From the NCBI GenBank assembly GCA_012962595.1, contig DTXE01000340.1, positions 1 through 6,389 on the forward strand: a DNA stretch of 6,389 nt. Direction: 5' to 3'. Positions 1 to 6,104 of this stretch are shown here, piece by piece (positions within the stretch are counted from its first letter, which is position 1; the number at the start of each line of letters is the position of its first letter). The position numbers and the translations under genes are program-made. The DNA is from Syntrophaceae bacterium. GTDB lineage: Bacteria; Desulfobacterota; DTXE01. The notes beneath the pieces are model-generated. The model saw only the letters and a program-made list of their open reading frames with translations. It did not search any database and was not told the origin of the DNA.

Positions 1-4
1 AGCT

Positions 5-37
5 CCTCCAATCTATAGGCAGGAGGGTTTCTTTTTT
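5..37 (+). terminator. weak terminator-like hairpin at left edge
   Basis: Bases 5-9 (CCTCC) can pair with 22-26 (GGAGG) around a 12-base loop, and the right arm is followed by a T-rich run up to position 37. This would suit rho-independent termination of a plus-strand gene ending left of the window. The stem is only five pairs and the loop is long, so the call is weak. The T-rich run is on the plus strand, so it would not serve the minus-strand lpxB transcript. Confidence 0.25.
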
Positions 38-57
38 GCTAGCTCCTTTTCTTTAAA

Positions 58-146
58 TTCCAAATCCCAAGCATCAAATACCAAACATTGTTTGGAATTT
101 GGGATTTGGAATTTGGAATTTGAGATTTGGGATTTGGGATTTTGAA
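58..146. repeat. inverted and direct heptamer array (TTTGGRA units)
   Basis: Positions 91-146 are eight uninterrupted 7-base units with consensus TTTGGRA: TTTGGAA, TTTGGGA, TTTGGAA, TTTGGAA, TTTGAGA, TTTGGGA, TTTGGGA and TTTTGAA. To their left, 58-85 are four units in the opposite orientation: TTCCAAA, TCCCAAG, CATCAAA and TACCAAA. A 5-base centre, CATTG (86-90), separates the two arms. The arms can fold without gaps (58-85 with 91-118) with about 22 of 28 positions paired; allowing a bulge, 55-70 pairs perfectly with 99-114. It lies downstream of the lpxB/methyltransferase pair. Function unknown. Degenerate AATTTGG-type repeats are, from memory, seen in intergenic DNA of several uncultivated bacterial lineages. 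Confidence 0.8.
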
Positions 147-246
147 TTTTAATCTCTGCCTATATTGCATCTTCGTACTTCTTTGTGGCCCAAAGTCATG
201 AGGTTTTCACCTTAGGGAGCGAAAAGGATTTTTTCAGAGCCCTCCT

Positions 247-873
247 TCAGTATATTAGGTATTGTAATAAAGTGGTTACTCCAAAATATTTGACCATCAT
301 CAACAGGGCAAGACCCACGGTAGCCATTATCATATCCCGTTCCCTTTTAAGCGCCTTAAAAAAGAGAAATGCATGGGGGGATTTATGAGGATATGGTATA
401 ATAGATGGAATCCACCTGCGGATACTTCCTTTGTATCTTAGATATGTATCTCCATGTATCTTCTTGAGTCTGTCTTCCTCCCATAGTACCATGGGTTGAT
501 ATCCTATAAAGAATAGGAAGATATAGATAGGTATGAACCACAGTAATCCACTCATGATCACAATTCCCAGTCCAATCAAAAAACTTCCTAAGTAGGAAGG
601 ATTCCTTACATAAGCATATGGTCCGGCGGTCACCAAAATATTGAGGGTAACATTGCTATCCCTAATCCCCACGCTCCATACCCTTATGCACTCACCCAAC
701 AGGATGAATGGTAGGGAAACCTGCCAGTTTAGGGGGCTATAGAGCCATTTGTGATAATTACACACTAATAGAAAGAAAATGATAGGGATTAAGAGTGTAC
801 GCCATCTTTTTCTGAATGACCACTCCCCAATTCTAAGCACATAATTCTCAGTAATGTCCAATCTATCCCTCAT
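247..873 (-). CDS. membrane methyltransferase, ICMT/phospholipid methyltransferase-like
   Basis: A 208-residue integral membrane protein, probably an S-adenosylmethionine-dependent methyltransferase of the isoprenylcysteine carboxyl methyltransferase/PEMT fold. Hydrophobic segments lie at about 26-39, 52-69, 97-125 and 181-206. The family signature is visible as GPYAYVRNPSYLG (84-96), followed by a long helix pair and then EED (132-134) and HGDTYLRYK (140-148), which form the cofactor and active-site end in this fold. The ATG start overlaps the 3' end of lpxB by 11 bases, so the two are likely translationally coupled; a GAGG lies just before it inside lpxB. The stop is TGA at 247-249. Bacterial members methylate varied lipids or small molecules, and the true substrate cannot be read from sequence. 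Linkage to lpxB suggests an envelope lipid, which is inference. Family call is firm, substrate is not. Confidence 0.8.
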   Translation of the reverse strand: MRDRLDITENYVLRIGEWSFRKRWRTLLIPIIFFLLVCNYHKWLYSPLNWQVSLPFILLGECIRVWSVGIRDSNVTLNILVTAGPYAYVRNPSYLGSFLIGLGIVIMSGLLWFIPIYIFLFFIGYQPMVLWEEDRLKKIHGDTYLRYKGSIRRWIPSIIPYPHKSPHAFLFFKALKRERDMIMATVGLALLMMVKYFGVTTLLQYLIY

Positions 874-2008
874 GCCTCAAAAGCCTATAGGCTACTAGAG
901 CCACCTTCCGAGAGGCGCCTCCTGCCCCCAATCTATCCTTCACCCGTTTCAGCTTTTCTTTTATACTGTTGGCCACCAGTTCATCTCCAAGAATCTTGAG
1001 ACATTCAGTGGCAATTCTATCCGGGGTTGCTTCATCTTGAATCAATTCTGGAACCACCCTCTCGCCAGCAATTAGATTTACCATACCGATATGATTTACC
1101 TTAACCAACCTTCTAGCTATAAAATAGCTAAGCGGTGAGACCTTATAGATAACCACCATAGGGGTGTTCATAATGGCCGCCTCTACTGTGGCTGTACCTG
1201 AGGCAGTAATTATTAAATCACATGCATTCATTACATCATAAATGTAACTATCGGTGACCTTAAGGTCTTTGACATGGCTAGGGATCAATGGTTCTATATC
1301 AGGCCTTCCTAAAGTAGGGGCAATGGACAATATAAACTGAACATCAGGTAAGGCCTCTTTTAGTATTTTAGCAGCTCCTAACATAGAGGGTAACATTCTT
1401 CTTATCTCACTGCCTCGGCTTCCCGGAAGTAAGGCGATGGTGGTTTTATCCTCCCTTAGACCAAGTCGCCTTCTGGTCTCTTCCTTTAGAGAAATTGGCC
1501 GTACAATATCCAAAAGTGGGTGGCCCACAAATTCCACATCCACATTATATGTCCTATAAAAGGCAACCTCAAACGGGAATATCACCACCATCTTATCCAC
1601 AAATCTAGCGATGTTCCTTACTCTCCCCTTTCGCCAGGCCCAAACCTGGGGACTGATGTAATACATAACAGGGATACCATATTTTTTCGCTACCTTGGCT
1701 AATGGGAGATTGAAATCAGGGTAATCTATAAGGATGAGAAGGTCAGGTTTGTGGGTTTTCAGAAAATGTCTTAGGTATGTGAAGGCCTGAAGGATCTTTG
1801 CTAGACTTACAATTACCTCAAAAATCCCCACTACTGCCAGATCTTTGGAATCAAACCACACATCCACACCAGCAGACCTTAAGGCCCTACCACCAATTCC
1901 ACCAAATGCCACCTTTGGATCGATCTTTTTGATCTCTCTAACCAGACTGGCCCCGTGGAGGTCGCCCGATGCCTCTCCAGCCACAATTATTACATTTTTA
2001 GAACCCAT
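863..2008 (-). CDS. lpxB: lipid-A-disaccharide synthase LpxB
   Basis: A 381-residue GT19 glycosyltransferase that condenses UDP-2,3-diacylglucosamine with lipid X to give lipid A disaccharide 1-phosphate, releasing UDP, at the inner face of the cytoplasmic membrane. Visible family motifs are VAGEASGDLHGASLV (9-23), FGGIGG (35-40), ISPQVWAWRKGR (118-129), VGHPLLD (161-167), LLPGSRGSEIRRMLP (193-207), ASGTATVEAA (269-278) and HIGMVNLIAGERVVPELIQ (306-324). Length matches the family norm of about 380. The ATG start gives the canonical N-terminus, but no strong Shine-Dalgarno sequence is seen before it. It is the first gene of a leftward pair with the membrane methyltransferase and is divergent from the Gate-domain gene. 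The usual lpxA/lpxD/fabZ neighbours are not in the window. It indicates an outer membrane with lipopolysaccharide. Confidence 0.96.
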   Translation of the reverse strand: MGSKNVIIVAGEASGDLHGASLVREIKKIDPKVAFGGIGGRALRSAGVDVWFDSKDLAVVGIFEVIVSLAKILQAFTYLRHFLKTHKPDLLILIDYPDFNLPLAKVAKKYGIPVMYYISPQVWAWRKGRVRNIARFVDKMVVIFPFEVAFYRTYNVDVEFVGHPLLDIVRPISLKEETRRRLGLREDKTTIALLPGSRGSEIRRMLPSMLGAAKILKEALPDVQFILSIAPTLGRPDIEPLIPSHVKDLKVTDSYIYDVMNACDLIITASGTATVEAAIMNTPMVVIYKVSPLSYFIARRLVKVNHIGMVNLIAGERVVPELIQDEATPDRIATECLKILGDELVANSIKEKLKRVKDRLGAGGASRKVALVAYRLLRHEG

Positions 2009-2061
2009 ATAAATGATTTCTTGCCCAATTACCCTTATCTTAAGGCATTTCTTAGCATACG

Positions 2062-2075
2062 GTGTCTAAAGACAC
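2062..2075. promoter_or_regulatory. small palindrome in divergent spacer, possible operator
   Basis: GTGTCT (2062-2067) and AGACAC (2070-2075) form a 6-base inverted repeat around two A residues. It sits in the 139-base spacer between the divergent lpxB and Gate-domain starts, where a regulator could act on either gene. It could also be a chance palindrome, and no known operator consensus is recognised. Confidence 0.25.
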
Positions 2076-2097
2076 AAGGGGCAATTTCTTTAATTCT

Positions 2098-2126
2098 TTC
2101 CCTTAGATCCTTCAATCTAGTATAAT
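2098..2126 (+). promoter_or_regulatory. sigma-70-like promoter for the Gate-domain gene
   Basis: A perfect TATAAT lies at 2121-2126, with TTCCCT at 2098-2103 as a poor -35 at 17 bases spacing. Transcription would start near 2133, only about 15 bases before the TTG start codon and essentially on top of the ribosome binding site, so the 5' untranslated region would be very short. The -10 is convincing by sequence and position; the -35 is not. Confidence 0.45.
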
Positions 2127-2131
2127 TTAAT

Positions 2132-2137
2132 AGGGAG
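2132..2137 (+). promoter_or_regulatory. ribosome binding site deciding the TTG start
   Basis: AGGGAG lies 10 bases before the TTG at 2148. There is no in-frame ATG near it, and this site supports the TTG as the start of the Gate-domain protein. The other TTG at 2141 is in a different frame and opens a short shadow frame. Confidence 0.55.
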
Positions 2138-2147
2138 TTTTTGAGAA

Positions 2148-3116
2148 TTGAATCTGCTACAGGTACTCATCCAATCAGCAAATCAAACACTACATCTAGT
2201 GCCCAGTGTGCTTCTCATCATGTTTATAGCTTTGGTTGGCACTCAAGTGTTGATGCAGCTTGGGTTTTTCAGGAAGTTAGAGCCTATAGGAAGGCCTCTG
2301 GCCTTAGCAGCTCACCTCCCGTGTGAAAGCTCTATAGCCTTTATTTCGTCCATAGGGTCAACCTTGGCAGCCAACACCATGATAGCCAAGTTTTATGAGG
2401 ATGGGACCATAAACCGAAAAGAGGTCACTTTATCAGCTATCCTTAATACCACCCCCGTGTACTTGAGAGAAGGCCTTACCTATCAATTAGCGGTGGTACT
2501 CCCAGCCCTGGGGACAAAAGTTGGATCTGTTTATTTCCTTACCTTTCTTCTTGTGGGAGTGGTAAAAATCCTCTTTGTGATTGTTTATGGAAGGATGACC
2601 CTTAAGCGCAGAGAGGTCCTGGTTTGTCCTACCACTAACCAATGGCAAAAACCAGGTTTAGGGAATGCCCTATCTAGTGCCATAAAAATTCAGAAGAGGA
2701 CTTTCATAAAAATCGCAACTATATTCACAGGTCTGACCTATGTTACATTATTTTCTATCAATGCCGGCCTTCTAACCTGGGTATCCCAGTATATATCACC
2801 TCTCACCATGAAATTGTCCTTACCTGCATCTACTGTAATTCCCATGGGAACCTTTGTGGTAAGCCCCTTAATGGGCGTTACCTCTATTGGTGCATTGATA
2901 AGGAGCGGGGAGATAACTGAATACTATGGGATTCTGGCCTCCCTTCTTGGCGGTTTCCTCATGGTACCGGTATTTTCCTTAAAACACAGCCTACCCACTT
3001 ATAGCTCCATTTTTGGTTTTAAGCTAGGTATATCAATCCTGGCTATTTCCACGGGGTTGGGAATGCTGGTGAGAGGGGGGATTTTCTTTCTTTTCCTTCT
3101 GCTGGGACCGTTATAG
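2148..3116 (+). CDS. nucleoside-recognition (Gate) domain membrane protein
   Basis: A 322-residue multi-pass inner-membrane protein of the nucleoside recognition/Gate family (the fold shared with SpmA/SpmB, FeoB membrane domains and nucleoside transporters). Hydrophobic spans fall at about 17-38, 55-80, 112-147, 186-208, 226-250, 258-278 and 284-320. Polar, glycine- and serine-rich stretches such as HLPCESSIAFISSIGSTLAA (56-75) and TFVVSPLMGVTSIGALIRSG (235-254) interrupt hydrophobic spans, as in the pore-forming Gate repeats. I recall stand-alone proteins of this size in archaea and Desulfobacterota, with no established substrate. Translation starts at TTG with AGGGAG upstream. It is transcribed alone, divergent from lpxB, and its last two codons overlap the end of the convergent asd. 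Family call is likely; a transport role is inference. Confidence 0.75.
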   Translation: MNLLQVLIQSANQTLHLVPSVLLIMFIALVGTQVLMQLGFFRKLEPIGRPLALAAHLPCESSIAFISSIGSTLAANTMIAKFYEDGTINRKEVTLSAILNTTPVYLREGLTYQLAVVLPALGTKVGSVYFLTFLLVGVVKILFVIVYGRMTLKRREVLVCPTTNQWQKPGLGNALSSAIKIQKRTFIKIATIFTGLTYVTLFSINAGLLTWVSQYISPLTMKLSLPASTVIPMGTFVVSPLMGVTSIGALIRSGEITEYYGILASLLGGFLMVPVFSLKHSLPTYSSIFGFKLGISILAISTGLGMLVRGGIFFLFLLLGPL

Positions 3117-4124
3117 ATATTTTTCTAACAATATCTCTGCGATCTGAACGGCGTTGAGAGCTGCTCCTTTTCGGATATTGTCTGACACGATCCACATATC
3201 GATCCCATTTTCTATAGATGGATCTTCCCGAATCCTGCCCACAAATACCTCATCGCGCCCTGCAGCATGTATTGCCAGAGGATATTGGAAATGACCAGGA
3301 TCATCTACCACCTTTACACCTGGTGCCTTAGAAAGTATTTCTCTTACCTCGTGGGGCAGAATCTTTTGCTCAGTTTCAATATTAACCGACTCAGAATGTC
3401 CTAAGATCACAGGCACCCTCACTGTGGTAGCTGTAATTTTTATGGAATCATCTTCCATAATCTTCTTGGTCTCATTGATCATCTTTATCTCTTCCTTAGT
3501 GTACCCATTATCCATGAAGACATCGATATGTGGCAGGCAATTAAAGGCTATTTGATGAGGATAGACCTTGCACTCCGCAGGTTCAGAGTCAAGTGTAGCC
3601 CTGGTTTGATTTAAAAGTTCATCAATGGCCTTTTTGCCTGTCCCAGAAACCGATTGGTAGGTAGATACCACTATTCTCTTAATCCTTGCAACATCATGTA
3701 TAGGTTTTAGGGCCACCACCATCTGTATGGTTGAGCAATTAGGATTGGCAATAATACCTTTATGCTGTGCAATGGCGTGAGGATTTACCTCTGGAACCAC
3801 CAGTGGTACCTGAGGATCCATCCTAAAGGCACTGGAGTTATCCACTACCACACAGCCAGAGGCAGCTGCTATAGGGGCATAGGTTTTACTCGCCGAAGCC
3901 CCTGCTGAAAAAAGGGCGATATCTATATCCTTAAAGGACTCTTCTTCTAGGAGTTCCACTCTCTCATTTTTCTGCCTAAATGGCAGCACAGTTCCGGCTG
4001 AACGGGTAGAGGCCAATAACTTAAGGTGGCCTACTGGGAAACCTCGACTTTCCAAGATCTTAACCATCTCGTTTCCTACGGCTCCCGTGGCACCTGCCAC
4101 AGCCACATTTACCCTACTTCTCAC
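3111..4124 (-). CDS. asd: aspartate-semialdehyde dehydrogenase
   Basis: A 337-residue cytoplasmic enzyme that reduces 4-aspartyl phosphate with NADPH to aspartate 4-semialdehyde, the branch point to lysine/diaminopimelate, threonine and methionine. The NADP-binding loop GATGAVGNE is at 11-19. The catalytic cysteine is Cys130 in NPNCSTIQMV (128-137), with SVSGTGKKA (158-166) after it. FNCLPHID is at 194-201. The substrate arginine and catalytic histidine are in RVPVILGHSESVNIETE (Arg236, His243). GRDEVFVGRIR (289-299) closes the NADP domain. Length is normal. The start is GTG, supported by an AGGGAGGA site 7 bases upstream. It is last in leuD-leuB-asd, 13 bases after leuB, and its stop codon lies inside the convergent Gate-domain gene. 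Confidence 0.97.
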   Translation of the reverse strand: MRSRVNVAVAGATGAVGNEMVKILESRGFPVGHLKLLASTRSAGTVLPFRQKNERVELLEEESFKDIDIALFSAGASASKTYAPIAAASGCVVVDNSSAFRMDPQVPLVVPEVNPHAIAQHKGIIANPNCSTIQMVVALKPIHDVARIKRIVVSTYQSVSGTGKKAIDELLNQTRATLDSEPAECKVYPHQIAFNCLPHIDVFMDNGYTKEEIKMINETKKIMEDDSIKITATTVRVPVILGHSESVNIETEQKILPHEVREILSKAPGVKVVDDPGHFQYPLAIHAAGRDEVFVGRIREDPSIENGIDMWIVSDNIRKGAALNAVQIAEILLEKYL

Positions 4125-4130
4125 CTACTT

Positions 4131-4138
4131 TCCTCCCT
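4131..4138 (-). promoter_or_regulatory. strong ribosome binding site for asd
   Basis: On the minus strand AGGGAGGA ends 6-7 bases before the GTG start of asd. Its first base is shared with the leuB stop codon at 4138-4140. It is the best Shine-Dalgarno sequence in the operon and fixes the unusual GTG start. Confidence 0.75.
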
Positions 4139-5205
4139 TAAGCACTCCTTATATATTTGGCCACCAAATCACCTACCTCGCTGGTGGTATGTCCCATTTT
4201 ACCACACTCAAGGCTCTTAAGGTGATTTTGAATAACCTTGATTATAGCGCTCTCTACTGTCTGAGCAGCCTCTTGTTCTCCAAGATTCTCTAGCATCATC
4301 TGGGCTGCAGAGATTGCAGCCAAGGGATTAATCACATTTTTACCCGCATATTTAGGGGCAGATCCCCCAATGGGCTCAAACATGGAGACCCCTTGGGGGT
4401 TAATATTGGCACCGGCAGCAATCCCCATCCCTCCTTGAATAATGGCCCCCAGATCGGTAATTATATCACCAAACATATTATCAGTCACCACTACATCAAA
4501 CCATTCTGGATTCTTGATCATCCACATACATAAGGCATCCACGTGGGCATAGTCACACTTAATCTCCGGGTATTCCTTTGCTACCTCATAAAACACCCTT
4601 TCCCATAGGTCAAATGCGTAAGTTAATACATTGGTCTTGCCACATAAAGTCAATTTTCTCTTTTTATTTCGCCTTTTGCATAGAGAAAAGGCATACCTTA
4701 CACACCTCTCCACCCCTTTTCTGGTATTTATGGATTCCTGAATGGCTACCTCATCTGGTGTTCCATATCTCAAAAATCCACCCACCCCGGTATAGAGACC
4801 TTCTGTATTTTCCCGGACCACCACAAAGTTTATATCATTAGGTCCCTTATCCTTCAGGGGGCAACTTATCCCAGGCAAAAGAACCACAGGTCTTAAGTTT
4901 ATGTATTGATCAAGGTCAAACCTTAGCTTTAGCAATATCCCCTTCTCTAAAATACCTGGCTTTACCTTTGGATGGCCGATAGCACCTAAATATATGGCAT
5001 CCATTTGCCTAAATTCCCTTATGGCTGAATCTGGCAGGACCTCGCCGGTCTTGAGATACCTTTCTCCACCAAAGTCATAGGTTGTGAAGTTGAATGTGGC
5101 ACCGGTCTTCTCAGACACAGCCATCAACACCTTGAGGCCCTCGGTAATCACCTCAGGCCCAGTTCCATCTCCAGGTATTACCGCTATATTATAGGTTTTG
5201 GCCAT
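4138..5205 (-). CDS. leuB: 3-isopropylmalate dehydrogenase
   Basis: A 355-residue beta-decarboxylating dehydrogenase that oxidises 3-isopropylmalate with NAD to 2-oxoisocaproate in leucine synthesis. Seen in order: [10 protein letters not shown] (10-19); the substrate-recognition helix EKGILLKLR (87-95) with Leu91-Leu92 and Arg95, then NLRP (103-106) with Arg105; VVRENTEG (129-136) with Arg131; Lys190; and metal-binding Asp223, Asp247 and Asp251 in VDALCMWM and [20 protein letters not shown]. Glu87 and the paired leucines match the isopropylmalate type rather than isocitrate dehydrogenase. The segment after Asp251 ([20 protein letters not shown]) differs from the E. coli/Thermus version and fits the form I know from Desulfobacterota. 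A homoisocitrate or tartrate-type substrate is a minor alternative, but leuD and asd beside it argue for leucine. The ATG is 16 bases after leuD, with only a weak GAGAAG upstream. Confidence 0.93.
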   Translation of the reverse strand: MAKTYNIAVIPGDGTGPEVITEGLKVLMAVSEKTGATFNFTTYDFGGERYLKTGEVLPDSAIREFRQMDAIYLGAIGHPKVKPGILEKGILLKLRFDLDQYINLRPVVLLPGISCPLKDKGPNDINFVVVRENTEGLYTGVGGFLRYGTPDEVAIQESINTRKGVERCVRYAFSLCKRRNKKRKLTLCGKTNVLTYAFDLWERVFYEVAKEYPEIKCDYAHVDALCMWMIKNPEWFDVVVTDNMFGDIITDLGAIIQGGMGIAAGANINPQGVSMFEPIGGSAPKYAGKNVINPLAAISAAQMMLENLGEQEAAQTVESAIIKVIQNHLKSLECGKMGHTTSEVGDLVAKYIRSA

Positions 5206-5221
5206 AAACTTCTCTATTGAG

Positions 5222-5719
5222 TTAAGTCAACACCTTCCCTTTGGCTATATGTTTCAGGAGCCCACCGTCTTTCACAATTTCCTGTAGAAAAGGGGGTATG
5301 GGCTGTGATCGAAAAATCTTGCCGTTAGTGACATTTAAGATCTCCCCTGTATCCCAATTTACTTCCACTACATCGCCGGTTTGAATGGCCTCAACAGCCT
5401 CTTCCGATTCAAAAATAGGTAACCCTACATTAAAGGCATTTCGATAAAAGATCCTGGCAAAACTCTTTGCTATCACACATGAAATACCTGCAGCCTTGAT
5501 AGCAATTGGGGCGTGTTCCCGAGATGAGCCACAACCAAAATTCTTTCCCGCAACTATTAAATCCCCTTTGGCCATGTTCTTTATGAACTGGGGATCGGCA
5601 TCCTCCATACAATGATTTGCAAGGGCCTTTGGATGGGATACATTGAGATAGCGTCCTGGGATAATGGCATCGGTATTGATATCATCCCCGAATTTCCAGG
5701 CCTTACCTTTAATCTTCAT
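5222..5719 (-). CDS. leuD: 3-isopropylmalate dehydratase small subunit
   Basis: A 165-residue swivel-domain subunit of the LeuCD isomerase, which converts 2-isopropylmalate to 3-isopropylmalate. The large subunit LeuC would carry the [4Fe-4S] cluster. Motifs are [14 protein letters not shown] (12-25), [20 protein letters not shown] (59-78), and [18 protein letters not shown] (84-101). The size fits the short archaeal/deltaproteobacterial LeuD type of about 160-170 rather than the roughly 200-residue E. coli type. The ATG at 5719 gives the standard N-terminus. The ribosome binding site is poor: GGTAAG nine bases upstream is the only candidate, and it lies in the arm of a small hairpin. leuB follows after 16 bases. 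leuC, normally directly upstream, is not there; the upstream DNA is a broken mosaic, so LeuC must come from elsewhere. Confidence 0.94.
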   Translation of the reverse strand: MKIKGKAWKFGDDINTDAIIPGRYLNVSHPKALANHCMEDADPQFIKNMAKGDLIVAGKNFGCGSSREHAPIAIKAAGISCVIAKSFARIFYRNAFNVGLPIFESEEAVEAIQTGDVVEVNWDTGEILNVTNGKIFRSQPIPPFLQEIVKDGGLLKHIAKGKVLT

Positions 5720-5723
5720 CTTT

Positions 5724-5747
5724 AAAAACTTACCATAAGCCTGGTAA
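5724..5747 (-). promoter_or_regulatory. terminator-like hairpin before leuD
   Basis: Read on the minus strand, TTACCA (5747-5742) and TGGTAA (5735-5730) form a 6-pair stem with a 6-base loop, followed at once by GTTTTT (5729-5724). The leuD start is 4 bases further on. The only candidate leuD ribosome binding site, GGTAAG, is within the right arm. This arrangement could attenuate or mask leuD expression, but the stem is short and mostly A/T, so it may be chance. Confidence 0.3.
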
Positions 5748-5930
5748 TTAGGTCAAGGCAAAGATCGCTATTTTTCCCACTGAATTGGTAAGTAAAACCA
5801 GTCTCAGCTCTATTTGACATGGTAGGCCGTTTTGATATATAGGTCATACAGACTGAATTTAAGACAGTTGTGAGGGTGTAAGATGAGGCTCGCAAGCTCT
5901 TGTTGCCTTTAGGGGTGTGAAATTGATGAG

Positions 5931-5955
5931 AAAAATAGGGACACATCCCATTTTT
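5931..5955. repeat. imperfect palindrome AAAAATAGGGA-CACA-TCCCATTTTT
   Basis: Bases 5931-5941 pair with 5946-5955 around a CACA loop, with one bulged A at 5937. The arms are A/T-rich outside and GGGA/TCCC inside, so the hairpin followed by T residues resembles a weak terminator on both strands. I associate this GGGACACATCCC-type palindrome with dispersed elements next to Y1 REP-associated transposase genes, and a transposase-like start codon follows 36 bases later. That link is from memory. Confidence 0.55.
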
Positions 5956-5977
5956 CTTGACTATCACTCACTTTGAT

Positions 5978-6007
5978 ATTATACCCTTCGCATGCCACGC
6001 ATAGCAA
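5978..6007 (-). promoter_or_regulatory. candidate promoter for leuD-leuB-asd
   Basis: On the minus strand TTGCTA (6007-6002) and a perfect TATAAT (5983-5978) are 18 bases apart. Transcription would begin near 5971 and leave a leader of about 250 bases before leuD that includes two hairpins. No better promoter was seen closer to leuD. The -10 overlaps the plus-strand TATACC of the transposase relic, so one of the two readings may be accidental. Confidence 0.4.
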
Positions 6008-6081
6008 GGATAATAAGTGGAGATAAGATAACTAAAGAGGCCAAAGAGTTTGCAAAAAAATTATTAGGAGAAAAGAAGTGA
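5992..6081 (+). pseudogene. 29-codon chimeric remnant ending at tatD stub
   Basis: An open frame of 29 codons reads MPRIARIISGDKITKEAK and ends in EFAKKLLGEKK. The first eight codons look like a transposase start. The charged, helical tail looks like the genuine C-terminus of another protein, because its TGA stop (6079-6081) overlaps the GTG start of the tatD stub in the GTGA manner typical of operons. There is no ribosome binding site before the ATG. I infer an accidental in-frame join of two remnants rather than a functional small protein. The identity of the upstream gene is unknown; metG often precedes tatD, but this tail is too short to assign. Confidence 0.35.
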
Positions 6082-6104
6082 TAATTGATACACATTGCCA
6101 TTTG
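6078..6104 (+). pseudogene. tatD: truncated tatD-like gene, first nine codons only
   Basis: GTG at 6078 begins MIIDTHCHL, the hallmark N-terminus of TatD-family metal-dependent deoxyribonucleases, with the HxH metal-binding pair in THCH. A good GGAG ribosome binding site (6067-6070) lies 7 bases before the GTG, and the start overlaps the preceding stop by four bases, so this is a real gene start rather than chance. The frame then hits TAA at 6105, and none of the following sequence in any frame resembles the rest of TatD (normally about 255 residues). The gene is therefore cut off at about 6104, by deletion, insertion or an assembly join. Confidence 0.6.

Larger units (their letters stand above)
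5931..6015 (+). mobile_element. relic of the 5' end of a REP-associated (Y1) transposase
   Basis: After the palindrome at 5931-5955 come TTGACT (5957-5962) and TATACC (5980-5985) at 17 bases spacing, a plausible plus-strand promoter. Then an ATG at 5992 opens MPRIARII (5992-6015). MPRIAR followed by a hydrophobic pair is a very common N-terminus of Y1/IS200-like transposases, which then continue with a PGxPHHxTQRGN stretch. That continuation is absent: the reading continues as SGDKITKEAKEF. I infer that only the upstream region and first eight or so codons remain, joined to other DNA near 6015-6025. The match is short, so chance is possible. Confidence 0.35.

Noticed and set aside
58..146. 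Heptamer array considered as a CRISPR or phage attachment site
   Set aside because: Units are 7 bases with no spacers, there are no cas genes, and no tRNA or integrase is nearby.
199..214. Small hairpin AGGT-TTTC-ACCT past the end of the methyltransferase gene
   Set aside because: Only four to six pairs and no T run on the minus strand, so it does not qualify as a terminator for the lpxB transcript.
185..388. Plus-strand 67-codon frame at the left
   Set aside because: Most of it is antisense to the 3' end of the methyltransferase gene, and it has no ribosome binding site.
882..893. Perfect 12-base palindrome AGCCTATAGGCT
   Set aside because: It lies in the coding end of lpxB where the codons explain it, with no sign of a regulatory role; a chance occurrence is likely.
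1520..1702. Plus-strand 60-codon frame inside lpxB, and similar frames at 2141-2326, 4026-4293 and 4578-4841
   Set aside because: Each is an alternative-frame shadow of lpxB, the Gate-domain gene, asd, or leuB, all of which have strong family motifs.
5722..5967. Minus-strand 81-codon open frame with GTG start ending two bases before leuD
   Set aside because: No ribosome binding site, no recognisable domain, and a composition rich in Ser, Thr, Cys and Tyr like translated non-coding DNA. Only its last part is kept, as a possible leader peptide.
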